A DNA stretch of 64,000 bases from Alphaproteobacteria bacterium (GTDB lineage: Bacteria; Pseudomonadota; Alphaproteobacteria; CACIAM-22H2), in NCBI GenBank assembly GCA_016124335.1, contig WGNX01000004.1:270418-334417 (forward strand), in the 5' to 3' direction. A program made the translations under genes and the position numbers. Positions 27,355-36,237 of the stretch are shown here, piece after piece (the stretch's first letter is position 1; every line of letters begins with the position of its first letter). The notes below the pieces were generated by a model. The model made no database searches, had not been told where the DNA came from, and saw only the letters and a program-made list of their open reading frames with translations.

Positions 27355-28248
27355 TCAGATCGCGTTGACCGGCACTTTCAGGAACACCTTACCATCGCGG
27401 TCAGGCGGCGGAAGGTCGCCCGCACGCATATTGACCTGAAGCGATGGCAGGATGAGCCGCGGCATGTCGAGCGTGGCGTCGCGTGCCTTTCGCATCGCGA
27501 CGAACGCGTCTTCCGACACGCCCTCGTGAACGTGGATATTCGCGCGATTTTCTTCCTCGATCGTCGTCTCCCATTTCACGGGACGCCCGTTCGGGCCGTA
27601 GTCGTGGCACATGAAGACGCGCGCAACTTTCGGCAACGACAGGATGCGCCGCATCGACCGATATAGCACATGCGCATCGCCGCCGGGAAAGTCGGCGCGC
27701 GCCGTACCGCCGTCCGGCATGAAAAGCGTATCGCCGACGAACACCGCATCGCCGAATACATGCGTCATGCAGGCCGGCGTGTGCCCCGGCGTGTGGAGGG
27801 CGACGGCCTTGAGCCGGCCGACCTCGTACGTATCGCCGTCCTTGAAGAGGTAGTCGAACTGGCTGCCGTCGCGCCTGAATTCCGGTCCTTCATTGAAGAT
27901 CCGGCCGAACGTCTCCTGGACGACGGTGATTTTCTCGGAAATTCCGATGCGGCCGCCAAGCTTGGACCGTATGTACCGTGCGGCGCTAAGATGGTCGGCA
28001 TGGACATGCGTTTCGATGATCCACTCGAGCGTCAATCCGTCGGCCTTCACGCGCGCGATGATCGCATCCGCCGATCGCTGGGTGATGCGGCCGGCGGGAT
28101 AGTCGATGTCGAGAACCGAATCGACGATCGCGCAGGCGTTCGACGCGGGATCCTTGACGATGTAGCTGATCGTGTTCGTCGGCGGATCGAAAAACGGGAT
28201 GACCGGCGGGCGAACGCTGACATCGATCGTATCGGGCAACGGCTTCAT
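27355..28248 (-). CDS. Persulfide dioxygenase-like metallo-beta-lactamase fold protein (Blh/ETHE1 group)
   Basis: A 297-residue mononuclear iron enzyme candidate. The metal motif HVHADH (81-86), a later HTPGH and the GDTLFMPDGGTARADFPGG segment place it in the ETHE1/Blh group, which oxidises glutathione persulfide to sulfite. Unlike the Blh of Agrobacterium or Xylella as I recall it, this protein has no DUF442 domain; that domain is instead on the neighbouring quinone oxidoreductase. The gene is first of the pair and has an inverted-repeat operator candidate about 55-75 bases upstream. Its sulfite product could leave through the TauE/SafE protein encoded next door. Confidence 0.88.
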   Translation of the reverse strand: MKPLPDTIDVSVRPPVIPFFDPPTNTISYIVKDPASNACAIVDSVLDIDYPAGRITQRSADAIIARVKADGLTLEWIIETHVHADHLSAARYIRSKLGGRIGISEKITVVQETFGRIFNEGPEFRRDGSQFDYLFKDGDTYEVGRLKAVALHTPGHTPACMTHVFGDAVFVGDTLFMPDGGTARADFPGGDAHVLYRSMRRILSLPKVARVFMCHDYGPNGRPVKWETTIEEENRANIHVHEGVSEDAFVAMRKARDATLDMPRLILPSLQVNMRAGDLPPPDRDGKVFLKVPVNAI

Positions 28249-28299
28249 GCTGTTCTCTCCCCCGCTGGGCGCAAGCGGAAGATCGTCCGCCTCGAGTCA

Positions 28300-28322
28300 A
28301 TGTTAGACATGGCTAATATAAT
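28300..28322. promoter_or_regulatory. AT-rich inverted repeat (copy A) upstream of the persulfide dioxygenase gene
   Basis: On the plus strand, ATGTTAG (28300-28306) and CTAATAT (28313-28319) are inverted around six bases, followed by AAT. On the minus strand the right part includes TATATT, a plausible -10 box. The ten bases CTAATATAAT recur at 29216-29225 upstream of tauE. It resembles a site for an ArsR-type repressor such as BigR, which controls similar genes elsewhere; no such regulator gene is in the window. Confidence 0.5.
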
Positions 28323-28377
28323 TCCGGCAGGCGCGACTTTGAGCCCCGCTTCGTGCGTCCAATTGACGCAATCAAGT

Positions 28378-29166
28378 TCACGAAAGGAATTTCAAGCTTG
28401 TCAGGAGCATGTAGAGCGCCACGCAGACGATGAGCCCCGCGAAAATGCGGTTCAAGGTACCACGGCGCCCGGCGAGCATGCGCGCGGCGCGGACACCGCC
28501 GATGCTCCCGGCCGCGCCGCCCAGCACGAAGAAGGCTGCGAGCTTCCAATCGACGAGCCCGGCAGCGGCATAACCCAGCGCGGTCGTCGCACCGAATGTC
28601 GAAACGGCGACCAGTGAAGTGCCGATCGCCTGCAACATCGGCATTCCGGTCGCGAAGACGAGGCCCGGAACGATAAGGAAACCGCCACCGATGCCGAAAA
28701 AACCCGACATCGCGCCGACCGCCAGGCCGGTGCCGACGAGGGCCGCGGCATTTTCCCGCCCGAGCCGCACCACGCGGTCCGCGCCGCTTTCACGCCGGTG
28801 CAGCATCGCCACCGCCACCACGATCATCATCACCGCAAATGCGGAAAGAAGCGTCTTGCCGTCGACCGCCCGCCCGAGAAGCGAGCCGGCATAGGCGCCG
28901 GCGGACCCGGACAGCGCGAAAACAATGGCGCATGGCCATCGCACATTGCCCGCCCGCGCATGGCTTGCAAGGCCGAACAGCGCGTTGGCGGACACCGCAA
29001 TCGCACTCGTGCCGATCGCGATGTGAGCCGACGGAACGCCCACCAGATACACCAGCAAGGGCACCGCGAGGATCGATCCGCCACCCCCGACAAGACCGAG
29101 GACAAATCCGACGAGCACGCCTGAGCCCGCGCCGAGCGCATCGTGAACGATTGCCGGATCGAACAT
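28378..29166 (-). CDS. TauE/SafE-family sulfite exporter
   Basis: A 262-residue integral membrane protein with about eight hydrophobic segments and the two family repeats: an N-terminal GFVLGLVGGGGSILAVPLLVYLVG and a second-half GFFGIGGGFLIVPGLV. The start ATG at 29166 follows a G-rich stretch (GGGTGGGGG); a GTG four codons upstream is an alternative. Family members export sulfite, sulfoacetate or other anions. Here the persulfide dioxygenase would make sulfite, so export of sulfite is the natural reading. It sits upstream of the dioxygenase in the same direction, with its own copy of the AT-rich site in front. Confidence 0.9.
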   Translation of the reverse strand: MFDPAIVHDALGAGSGVLVGFVLGLVGGGGSILAVPLLVYLVGVPSAHIAIGTSAIAVSANALFGLASHARAGNVRWPCAIVFALSGSAGAYAGSLLGRAVDGKTLLSAFAVMMIVVAVAMLHRRESGADRVVRLGRENAAALVGTGLAVGAMSGFFGIGGGFLIVPGLVFATGMPMLQAIGTSLVAVSTFGATTALGYAAAGLVDWKLAAFFVLGGAAGSIGGVRAARMLAGRRGTLNRIFAGLIVCVALYMLLTSLKFLS

Positions 29167-29202
29167 GCGCGCCCCCACCCGGTGACCGATCTCCGGAAAA
29201 TA

Positions 29203-29225
29203 AAATTACTATTCTCTAATATAAT
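29203..29225. promoter_or_regulatory. AT-rich inverted repeat (copy B) upstream of tauE
   Basis: CTAATATAAT (29216-29225) is identical to copy A at 28313-28322. A weaker mirror arm AAATTAC (29203-29209) lies six bases away, the same spacing as in copy A. It is 37-59 bases upstream of the tauE start, suitable for a -10-overlapping operator. Confidence 0.45.
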
Positions 29226-29700
29226 GTCGTGGCGCGGATATCCATGGCACCGATGCGCGGCAAATTGGCGCGCGACGCCGGTCAGACCCGCCGGACGCCG
29301 GCAGATCGCCTGCCGCCTGTCCTCTCAAAGGCCTCTCGGATATGAAGCGCATTGATGCGCCGCGGCGTCCCATAGGCCCGGGCCTGAACATTGCCCATCG
29401 TTCGAGCAATGGTTTCTACGTGTCCGCGGAATCCGGGCCCGTCCACCCTCTGCGGTCCATACGCGCGAATTGCTCGAAGCCCTACCCCACCTGCCGACGC
29501 CGGACCCGTCGCGCCCGGAAACCTCTGGGCGCGCGTGGCACCTGTCGGCGCGGACGTCATACCTACGCACCGACCTGTCATACCGCGACGTCGTGACGCT
29601 TGCCTCGTAGTGGCAGTGGATGTGAACCTGAGCGGTCAGGTCGCCGACACAATCAGAGCGCGCATCCAAGCGCAATCGGGCCTGAATCTGGAGGAACCGC
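29226..29700. other. Intergenic stretch without a supported gene
   Basis: About 475 bases between the tauE operator and the CoA-transferase. Several frames are open across it, but none has a good start and ribosome site. The most protein-like is a plus-strand frame from about 29356 to a TAG at 29608-29610 with no ATG; its translation includes RELLEALPHLPTPDPSRP and YLRTDLSYRDVVTLAS, so it could be a decayed gene remnant. No RNA gene or repeat was recognised. Confidence 0.4.
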
Positions 29701-31722
29701 GTGAGCCAGCATCCGGCTTTGCCGTATCTGCGAAATTCCGAAAAAGGCAAGATCGTCACGCCTGCGGATGCGGTACGCCTGATCCGGGATGGCGACACGG
29801 TCGCGACCGGCGGTTTCGTTGGCATCGGATTTGCCGAGGAAATCGCGCGTGCGCTCGAAGCGCTCTACAGGTCGGGTGCCGACGGCAATGCGCGAACGGC
29901 ACAGGACCGGCCGCGCGATCTGACCCTCGTCTACGCCGCAGGACAGGGTGACGGAAAGGATCGCGGCCTCAACAGGCTTGCGGCGGACGGGCTGGTCAGA
30001 CGCGTGATCGGCGGCCATTGGGGCCTGGCTCCAAAGCTCCAGCAGCTTGCGATATCGAACCGTATCGAAGCGTACAACCTGCCGCAGGGCGTCATCACGC
30101 ATCTGTTTCGCGATATTGCCGCCCGTCGGCCGGGGCATCTGTCGCGCGTCGGGCTTGGCACTTTCGTCGATCCGCGCAACGGCGGCGGCAAGCTGAACGA
30201 GCGGACGCGCGAAGATCTCGTCGAACTGATTTCCATCGGCGGCGAGGAGTACCTGTTCTACAAGGCCTTCCCGATCAATGTCGGCATCATCCGTGCCACG
30301 ACCGGCGATGCCGAGGGCAACCTCACCATGGAAAAGGAGGCTTTGACGCTCGAAGCGCTGGCGATCGCCATGGCCGCGCACAATTCCGGCGGCATCGTGA
30401 TCGCGCAGGTGGAGCGTGTCGCGGAGAGCGGGAGCCTCAATCCACGCCAGGTCAAGGTTCCCGGCATTCTCGTGGACTGCGTGGTCGTCGCCAGGCCCGA
30501 GAACCACTGGCAGACCTTCGGCACGCCCTATAATCCGGCATTCAGCAGCGAAATCCGCATCCGGACCGGCTCTCTGCCGCCGTCCCCGCTTGATGCGCGC
30601 AAGGTCATCGCACGGCGCGCAGCCTTCGAGCTAAGGCCCAACAGTGTCGTGAATCTCGGGATCGGCATGCCCGAGGGAATTGCGGCCGTCGCCAACGAGG
30701 AGCGCGTCGTCGACCTCATTACGCTGACGGCCGAGCCGGGGGTCATCGGCGGAATCCCGGCAAGCGGCATCGACTTCGGCGCCGCGATCAATACGCAGGC
30801 CGTGATCGACCAGCCCTACCAGTTCGATTTTTACGACGGTGGCGGGCTCGACATCGCGTTCCTCGGCCTTGCCCAGGTCGACAAGACTGGAAATCTCAAT
30901 GTCAGCCGGTTCGGTCCGAAGCTCGCGGGAGCAGGTGGCTTCATCAATATCAGCCAGAACGCGAAGAAGGTCGTCTTTACAGGCACGCTGTCAGCCGGAG
31001 ATCTGCGCATCGCAACCGGCACCGGGCGGCTCTCGATCGTCCACGAGGCACGCGGACGCAAGTTCGTCGAAGCGGTCGAGCAGGTCACGTTCAATGGCGC
31101 GCGCGCGGTGGCAAGCGGTCGAGACATCCTCTACGTCACCGAACGGTGCGTATTCGCGCTCCGGCCGGACGGCCTGGAACTGATCGAGGTTGCGCCCGGC
31201 ATCGACATCGACCGGGATATCCTTCCGCTCATGGATTTCCGGCCGATCATTCGGCACGATCCGGCGCCGATGGACGAGCGGATTTTCCGCGACGGGCCGA
31301 TGGGCCTGCGCAGCGACCTGCTTTCCATTCCGCTCGACCGGCGTTTCATGCTCGACGAGGCGCAGGACCTCTTCTTCGTGAACATGGAATATTTCGAGGT
31401 GCGCCGCCCGGACGACATCGCCGCTATCGCGCGGACCGTGGAAGCGAAGCTCGAAGCGCACGGAAGGCGGGTCTACGCGATCGTCAACTACGACAACTTC
31501 TCGATCGTTCCGGAACTTCTCGACGAGTATTCGGCAATGGTCCGCCGCCTCGTCGACCGGTTCTATTCCGGCGTTTCCCGTTATACGACATCGGGTTTCC
31601 TGCGCATCAAGCTGGGCGAGGCGCTCGAGCGGCGCGGCGTGGCACCGCACATCTTCGAGAATGCGGACGCCGCACGCTCCGACTGGCGCCGGACCGAGGG
31701 AAACACCGGCCAGAGGAAGTGA
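29701..31722 (+). CDS. Acyl-CoA:acetate/3-ketoacid CoA-transferase (fused subunits) with C-terminal extension
   Basis: A 673-residue class I CoA-transferase in which the alpha and beta halves are fused, as in YdiF. GTG start at 29701 preceded by GGAGG. The alpha half carries [16 protein letters not shown] (38-53); the beta half carries [13 protein letters not shown] and TAEPGVIGG, where Glu345 is the probable covalent-CoA glutamate. YdiF-type proteins end near residue 520; here about 150 further residues follow ([38 protein letters not shown]), an alpha/beta region I cannot assign. It stands alone, so substrate is unknown; a role in short-chain acid activation is inferred. Confidence 0.88.
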   Translation: MSQHPALPYLRNSEKGKIVTPADAVRLIRDGDTVATGGFVGIGFAEEIARALEALYRSGADGNARTAQDRPRDLTLVYAAGQGDGKDRGLNRLAADGLVRRVIGGHWGLAPKLQQLAISNRIEAYNLPQGVITHLFRDIAARRPGHLSRVGLGTFVDPRNGGGKLNERTREDLVELISIGGEEYLFYKAFPINVGIIRATTGDAEGNLTMEKEALTLEALAIAMAAHNSGGIVIAQVERVAESGSLNPRQVKVPGILVDCVVVARPENHWQTFGTPYNPAFSSEIRIRTGSLPPSPLDARKVIARRAAFELRPNSVVNLGIGMPEGIAAVANEERVVDLITLTAEPGVIGGIPASGIDFGAAINTQAVIDQPYQFDFYDGGGLDIAFLGLAQVDKTGNLNVSRFGPKLAGAGGFINISQNAKKVVFTGTLSAGDLRIATGTGRLSIVHEARGRKFVEAVEQVTFNGARAVASGRDILYVTERCVFALRPDGLELIEVAPGIDIDRDILPLMDFRPIIRHDPAPMDERIFRDGPMGLRSDLLSIPLDRRFMLDEAQDLFFVNMEYFEVRRPDDIAAIARTVEAKLEAHGRRVYAIVNYDNFSIVPELLDEYSAMVRRLVDRFYSGVSRYTTSGFLRIKLGEALERRGVAPHIFENADAARSDWRRTEGNTGQRK

Positions 31723-31748
31723 GGGAATTGACGTTCCGGCCTGCCCCC

Positions 31749-31770
31749 CGCGGAAATGAAATTTGCCGCG
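31749..31770. other. Stem-loop between convergent CoA-transferase and tRNA-Met
   Basis: CGCGGAAAT pairs with ATTT-G-CCGCG across a three-base loop with one bulged G. It lies 27 bases after the CoA-transferase stop and 21 bases past the tRNA 3' end. It may mark the end of either transcript; no T tract is present. Confidence 0.4.
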
Positions 31771-31790
31771 CAAACCGGACCGCAGAAATC

Positions 31791-31865
31791 TGGTAGCGGC
31801 GGAGGGATTTGAACCCCCGACCAAGGGATTATGATTCCCCTGCTCTACCACTGAGCTACGCCGCC
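31791..31865 (-). tRNA. tRNA-Met (CAT anticodon), elongator type
   Basis: A 75-base cloverleaf including an encoded CCA. Acceptor GGCGGCG pairs with CGCCGCT, the D arm is GCTC/GAGC with a short loop, the anticodon arm is GGGGA-ATCATAA-TCCCT and the T arm is GGGGG-TTCAAAT-CCCTC. The loop has T33 and CAT at 34-36. Lack of a C1:A72-type mismatch argues against the initiator. CAT could also be an Ile2 tRNA with lysidine, but the acceptor sequence looks like elongator Met. Confidence 0.92.
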
Positions 31866-31970
31866 GAACCGGGGGAGTGCTTACTCGACAAAATCGCAGG
31901 CGGTCAAGCAATACCTGAGAAGTGCCCGGACCCGTCTCGCGGGATGCAGCCCTGCGGCCATGCGCGCGCG

Positions 31971-31990
31971 AAAAAGCACTGAAAACGTGC
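31971..31990 (-). terminator. Weak intrinsic terminator candidate after mnmA
   Basis: On the minus strand GCAC, a seven-base loop and GTGC are followed directly by five T residues, 36 bases past the mnmA stop. The stem is only four pairs, so strength is doubtful, but the position at the end of the isc-mnmA operon fits. Confidence 0.33.
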
Positions 31991-32025
31991 GGCAACCGGT
32001 TCGGCCGCCGGACGAAAAGGCGGAA

Positions 32026-33126
32026 CTAGCGCGCGATCCAGCCGCCGCCCAGAACCCGGCTGCCGTCGTAAAGCACGCAAGCCTGCCCGGCGGCGATCCC
32101 GTATTCCGGTTCGTCGAGCGTGACCTCCGCCGCGTCGCCCGCACGCACATAGCCCGCCGGCTTCGGCACGGTGGTCGAGCGGATGCGCGCGGCCGCTCGC
32201 CCTTCGGCGGCACTGGCGCCCAGCCAGTTCGCGTCGCGAAGCCTGACCGTACGGCCGGCAAGCGAAGCTTTCGGCCCCACGACGACGCGCGCGCGCGCCG
32301 GCTCCACGCGCAGCACGTAGAGCGGCTCGGCCGCATCGTCGCGCGCGCCGATATTGAGCCCGCGCCGCTGGCCCACCGTGAAGCCGATCGTGCCGTCGTG
32401 CCGGCCCAGCACGCCGCCCGTCTCGTCGACGATGTCGCCGGGCACCGCCGCCTCGGGCCGGAGCTTTGCCACGAGATCGCGATAGCGCCCGTCGGGCACG
32501 AAGCAGATGTCCTGGCTGTCGGGCTTCGAGGCGACCGGCAGCGACAGGCGCCGGGCGTGCGTGCGCACGTCGCTCTTGGGCATGGCGCCCAGCGGAAAGC
32601 GCAGATAGTCGAGCTGGTCCTGCGTCGTGGCGAAAAGGAAATAGCTCTGGTCGCGCGACGGATCGGCGGCGGCATGAAGCTCGGCCCCGCCGGGTGCCGC
32701 CACGCGGCGTGCATAATGCCCGGTCGCAAGCGCCACGGCCCCCAGATCGCGGGCGACGGCCAGCAGGTCGCGGAACTTGACGGTGCGGTTGCACTGGACG
32801 CACGGGATCGGCGTTTCGCCCCGCGCATAGCTGTCGGCGAAATCGTCGATCACTGACTGGCGGAAGCGGCTTTCGTAGTCGAGCACGTAATGCGGGATGC
32901 CGATCCGGTCGGCGACGTTGCGCGCATCGTGGATGTCCTGGCCGGCACAGCACGCCCCCTTGCGCGCGGCGGCGGCACCGTGATCGTAAAGCTGGAGCGT
33001 CACGCCAACGACGTCGTAGCCCGCTTCCTTGAGCAGTGCCGCGGTGACCGACGAGTCCACGCCGCCCGACATGGCGACGACGACGCGTGCACCGGCTTCG
33101 ACGTCCATGCCGGCAAGCCCGCTCAC
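32026..33126 (-). CDS. mnmA: tRNA-specific 2-thiouridylase
   Basis: A 366-residue enzyme that installs 2-thiouridine at U34 of tRNAs for Glu, Gln and Lys. The PP-loop SGGVDSS adenylates the tRNA; CVQC and ICFVPDG hold the two catalytic cysteines (about residues 109 and 208 from the GTG) that carry persulfide sulfur. The GTG at 33126 overlaps the tenA stop by four bases; an ATG six codons later (33108) is the alternative. It ends the cysE-isc gene line, so IscS upstream is the likely sulfur donor, directly or through relay proteins not seen here. Confidence 0.94.
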   Translation of the reverse strand: MSGLAGMDVEAGARVVVAMSGGVDSSVTAALLKEAGYDVVGVTLQLYDHGAAAARKGACCAGQDIHDARNVADRIGIPHYVLDYESRFRQSVIDDFADSYARGETPIPCVQCNRTVKFRDLLAVARDLGAVALATGHYARRVAAPGGAELHAAADPSRDQSYFLFATTQDQLDYLRFPLGAMPKSDVRTHARRLSLPVASKPDSQDICFVPDGRYRDLVAKLRPEAAVPGDIVDETGGVLGRHDGTIGFTVGQRRGLNIGARDDAAEPLYVLRVEPARARVVVGPKASLAGRTVRLRDANWLGASAAEGRAAARIRSTTVPKPAGYVRAGDAAEVTLDEPEYGIAAGQACVLYDGSRVLGGGWIAR

Positions 33127-33797
33127 GCGTCGAGCCCCATCTGCCAGAACGCGGCCTCCAGCCGGCAGGCGCGCTCGAACGTGCCGGCAAGTTCGTCGAA
33201 CCGCCCGGAATTCGCGCGCGTCGCCCACAGCCGGTCCACCTCGTCGGCGTTGGCGCGGGCAGCCTCGCGGAATTCGTCGCTCGCGTACATCTCGATCCAG
33301 GCGCGGTACGGGTTCGCGGCGCTCGCAAGCGGCTTCAGCCGCTCGCCGATCTCGGCATAGCCCAGCGAGCAAGGGGCGAGCGCCACGATCAGGTCGAGCA
33401 GGTCGCCCTGCAGGCCCCGCTCGAGCACGTAACGCGTATAGGCCATCGTCGCCTCGGCCTCCGGCTGCTTCTCCATGTCGGCTTCGGAAAGGCCCCAGCC
33501 TTTGCAGAAGGCCACATGCAGGCCCATCTCGACGTCGAGGATCGCCTTCACGCTGGCGTTGGCCGAGCGCATCTCGGCCAATGTCGACGACTTGACGATC
33601 GCCAGCGCCCAGGCGCGCGCATAATGGATCAGGAACAGATAGTCCTGCCCCAGATAGCGCCGGAACGCCTTCTCGGGCAGCGTGCCCGCGCCCAGCTGGC
33701 GCACGAACGCATGATCGACATAGGCGTCCCACGCCGGCCGGCAGGTGCGGCACAGCCGGTCGAACAGGCCGCCGGGCACCGCAAGCGCCGGCGTCAT
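33123..33797 (-). CDS. tenA: TenA-family thiaminase II-like protein
   Basis: A 224-residue all-helical protein of the TenA family. The catalytic cysteine is probably Cys143 in [32 protein letters not shown] (51-69) is the conserved helix that lines the pyrimidine pocket. TenA hydrolyses degraded thiamine to the hydroxymethyl- or aminomethyl-pyrimidine for salvage. It overlaps iscX upstream and mnmA downstream by four bases each (ATGA, GTGA). No other thiamine gene and no TPP riboswitch is nearby. The location inside the isc operon is unusual and may reflect shared sulfur or iron regulation. Confidence 0.9.
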   Translation of the reverse strand: MTPALAVPGGLFDRLCRTCRPAWDAYVDHAFVRQLGAGTLPEKAFRRYLGQDYLFLIHYARAWALAIVKSSTLAEMRSANASVKAILDVEMGLHVAFCKGWGLSEADMEKQPEAEATMAYTRYVLERGLQGDLLDLIVALAPCSLGYAEIGERLKPLASAANPYRAWIEMYASDEFREAARANADEVDRLWATRANSGRFDELAGTFERACRLEAAFWQMGLDA

Positions 33798-33997
33798 CCG
33801 CGTTCGTCCAGCCAGGCCATCTGGATCGCCTCGAGGATCTTCTCGTTCGATTTCTGCGGATCGTCTTCGAACGCCGGCAGCGACTGGACCCACTTCCACA
33901 GGTCGGTGAAGCGCAGGTTCACCACGTCGGCATCGGGATGGGCATCCTCGAGCTCGATGGCGATATCCCGCACGTCGGTCCAGCGCAGCTTCTTCAT
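33794..33997 (-). CDS. iscX: Fe-S assembly protein IscX
   Basis: A 67-residue acidic winged-helix protein. The sequence [20 protein letters not shown], then [20 protein letters not shown], is the classic IscX pattern. It binds IscS and iron and tunes the rate of cluster assembly on IscU. The start at 33997 lies eight bases after the ferredoxin stop. Presence of IscX at the end of the operon after fdx matches gammaproteobacterial isc operons. Confidence 0.93.
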   Translation of the reverse strand: MKKLRWTDVRDIAIELEDAHPDADVVNLRFTDLWKWVQSLPAFEDDPQKSNEKILEAIQMAWLDERG

Positions 33998-34005
33998 GGT
34001 CGGGC

Positions 34006-34344
34006 TCAGACCTTGTCGACCATCATGTTGCGCGTGGCCGCCGGCAGCGCGACCTTGAGGCCGTCGAGCTCGTCGGTGATGGTGATCTGGCAGCCCAGGC
34101 GCGAGGTGTGCGTCAGGCCGAAGGCGAGGTCGAGCATGTCTTCCTCGTCCTCGGTCGCCTCGGGCAGACGCTCGTAGTCTTCCTTGTCGACGATCACGTG
34201 GCAGGTCGAGCAGGCGAGCGAACCTTCGCAAGCACCCTCGAGCGGGATGTCGTTGCGATGGGCGATCTCCAGCACCGACAGGCCGACCGGCGCGTCGACT
34301 TCCTTCTTCGTGCCGTCCGGCAGCTGGAATGTCATCTTCGGCAT
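34006..34344 (-). CDS. fdx: ISC-type 2Fe-2S ferredoxin
   Basis: A 112-residue adrenodoxin/ISC-type ferredoxin. Cluster ligands are Cys39, Cys45, Cys48 ([14 protein letters not shown]) and Cys85 (RLGCQI). It supplies electrons for persulfide reduction and cluster maturation on IscU and contacts IscS. It lies 30 bases after hscA in the standard order hscB-hscA-fdx-iscX. Confidence 0.96.
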   Translation of the reverse strand: MPKMTFQLPDGTKKEVDAPVGLSVLEIAHRNDIPLEGACEGSLACSTCHVIVDKEDYERLPEATEDEEDMLDLAFGLTHTSRLGCQITITDELDGLKVALPAATRNMMVDKV

Positions 34345-34374
34345 GGCGTTCTCTCTCTTCGTCCTTCGTTTTCC

Positions 34375-36237
34375 CTAGCCGCCGATCTCGGCGACGTTGC
34401 GGCCCGCAAGTGCCTTGCGGATGCCCCGATCCATGCGCCTTTCGGCGAAAACCTTCGTGCGGTGCTCCAGTTCCTCGGCGGCCCCCTGGATCGCGTGCCG
34501 GTCGCCGCCCGCCATCGCGCGCTCCACCGCCTCGACCGTCGCGTCGATCGTCGCACGTTCCTCTGTCGAAAGCAGGTCGGCATCGACCGCGAGAGCCGCC
34601 TCGAGCGCGTTGATCGCGCGGCGGGCTTCCACGCGCGCCTCCGTCAACAGGCGCCGCTCCATGTCGTCGGCCGCGTTCTCGATCGAGGCGCGCAGCATCG
34701 CGGCCATCTCGTCCTCCGACAGCCCGTAGGACGGCTTCACCTCGACGCGTGCCTCGCGGCCGGTGGTACCTTCGCGCGCGGCAACCGACAGGAGCCCGTC
34801 GGCATCGACCGAGAACGTCACGCGGATGCGCGCGGCACCGGCCACCATCGGCGGGATGCCGTCGAGCACGAAGCGCGCGAGGCTGCGGCACTGGTCGACC
34901 ATCTCGCGCTCGCCCTGCACGACATGGATCGCCATCGCGGCCTGCCCGTCCTGGTAGGTCGTGAATTCCTGCGCGCGCGCAACCGGAATGGGCGTGTTGC
35001 GCTCGACGATCTTCTCGACGATGCCACCCATCGTCTCCAGGCCCAGCGACAGCGGCAGAACGTCGAGCAGCAGCGTATCGGAGCCGGCGGTCAGCGCTTC
35101 GGCCTGCAACGCGGCTCCCACGGCGACCACCTCGTCGGGATCGATGTCGGCCAGCGGCTCGCGGCCGAAGAACTCGGCCACGCGACGGCGCACCAGCGGC
35201 ACGCGCGTCGACCCGCCCACCAGCACGATACCGCCAAGTTCCTTCGCCTCGACGCCGGCATCTTCCAGCACGGAAGCGCAGATCGAAATCGTGCGCTCCA
35301 CGAAGGGGGCGATCAGCGCTTCGAGTGCCGCGCGGTCAAGCGCATGGTCGCTGTCGCCGGAATCGAGCATCAACGTGCCGTCCCAGCTGTCCTGCGTGGA
35401 GAGGCATTCCTTGGCAAGGCGCGCGGCAACCAGCGCCTGCTTGGTCTCCTCGCGCGAGATTTCGCCGCCGCGTTCGGCAAGGAAACGCGCCGCGACCGCA
35501 TGGTCGAAATCGTCGCCGCCAAGGGCCGCATCGCCGCCCGTGGCAAGAACCTGAAAAACGCCCTTCTCGAGCCGCAGCAGCGAGAAATCGAACGTGCCGC
35601 CGCCAAGATCGAAGACCGCGTAAAGCCCTTCCGATTTGCTGTCGAGCCCGTAGGCAAGTGCGGCCGCCGTCGGCTCGGCGACGAGGCGCAGCACCTCCAG
35701 CCCCGCGACGCGCGCGGCATCGCGCGTGGCCGTGCGCGCGGCATCGTCGAAATAGGCGGGCACGGTCACGACCGCGCGGTCGACATTGCGGCCCAGCGCC
35801 AGTTCCGCGCGCTCCTTGACCGCGCGCAGGATGTCGGCGCTGACCTCGACCGGCGTGAGCAGGCGCGCGCCGATCTTGAGGCGCGCCATCCCGCCTTCGG
35901 CGGCCGGCCCGAGTTCGTAGGGAAGCTTCGCGCCGAGCTTCTCGAGTTCGGCCACGCCGCGCCCCATCAGGCGCTTGATCGACGAGACGACGATTTCCGG
36001 CCGGTCGAGGATCTGGCGGCGCGCGATCTCGCCCACCAGCGGTCCGCCTTCCTCCGGATAGGCAACGACCGACGGCACGAGGCCCGAGCCGCGCGCATCG
36101 CGCACGACCTCGACCTTCTGTTCGCGCGAAATCGCGACGACCGAATTCGTCGTGCCGAGGTCGATGCCGACCGCGAGGCCCTTTTCGTTCTCGTGCGGCA
36201 GCGGCGTTTCGCCCGGCTCGTGGATCTGGAGCAGCAT
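34375..36237 (-). CDS. hscA: Fe-S chaperone HscA (Hsp70 type)
   Basis: A 620-residue specialised Hsp70. The nucleotide-binding domain starts GIDLGTTNSVVAIS and contains FDLGGGTFDFSLLRL; the substrate domain carries LPLSLGLETMGGIVEKIVERNTPIPV. It binds the LPPVK motif of IscU (present at residues 99-103 of the IscU here) and drives cluster transfer with HscB. The start ATG shares one base with the hscB stop. Length is typical of HscA and shorter than DnaK. Confidence 0.95.
   Translation of the reverse strand: MLLQIHEPGETPLPHENEKGLAVGIDLGTTNSVVAISREQKVEVVRDARGSGLVPSVVAYPEEGGPLVGEIARRQILDRPEIVVSSIKRLMGRGVAELEKLGAKLPYELGPAAEGGMARLKIGARLLTPVEVSADILRAVKERAELALGRNVDRAVVTVPAYFDDAARTATRDAARVAGLEVLRLVAEPTAAALAYGLDSKSEGLYAVFDLGGGTFDFSLLRLEKGVFQVLATGGDAALGGDDFDHAVAARFLAERGGEISREETKQALVAARLAKECLSTQDSWDGTLMLDSGDSDHALDRAALEALIAPFVERTISICASVLEDAGVEAKELGGIVLVGGSTRVPLVRRRVAEFFGREPLADIDPDEVVAVGAALQAEALTAGSDTLLLDVLPLSLGLETMGGIVEKIVERNTPIPVARAQEFTTYQDGQAAMAIHVVQGEREMVDQCRSLARFVLDGIPPMVAGAARIRVTFSVDADGLLSVAAREGTTGREARVEVKPSYGLSEDEMAAMLRASIENAADDMERRLLTEARVEARRAINALEAALAVDADLLSTEERATIDATVEAVERAMAGGDRHAIQGAAEELEHRTKVFAERRMDRGIRKALAGRNVAEIGG

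Noticed and set aside
29356-29610. Open plus-strand frame with protein-like text (RELLEALPHLPTP)
   Set aside because: No start codon or ribosome site, and no recognisable family. Mentioned only as a possible remnant in the gap entry.
29325-29825. 166-codon minus-strand frame before the CoA-transferase
   Set aside because: It overlaps the first 125 bases of the CoA-transferase in antisense, has no ribosome site and a composition typical of shadow frames.
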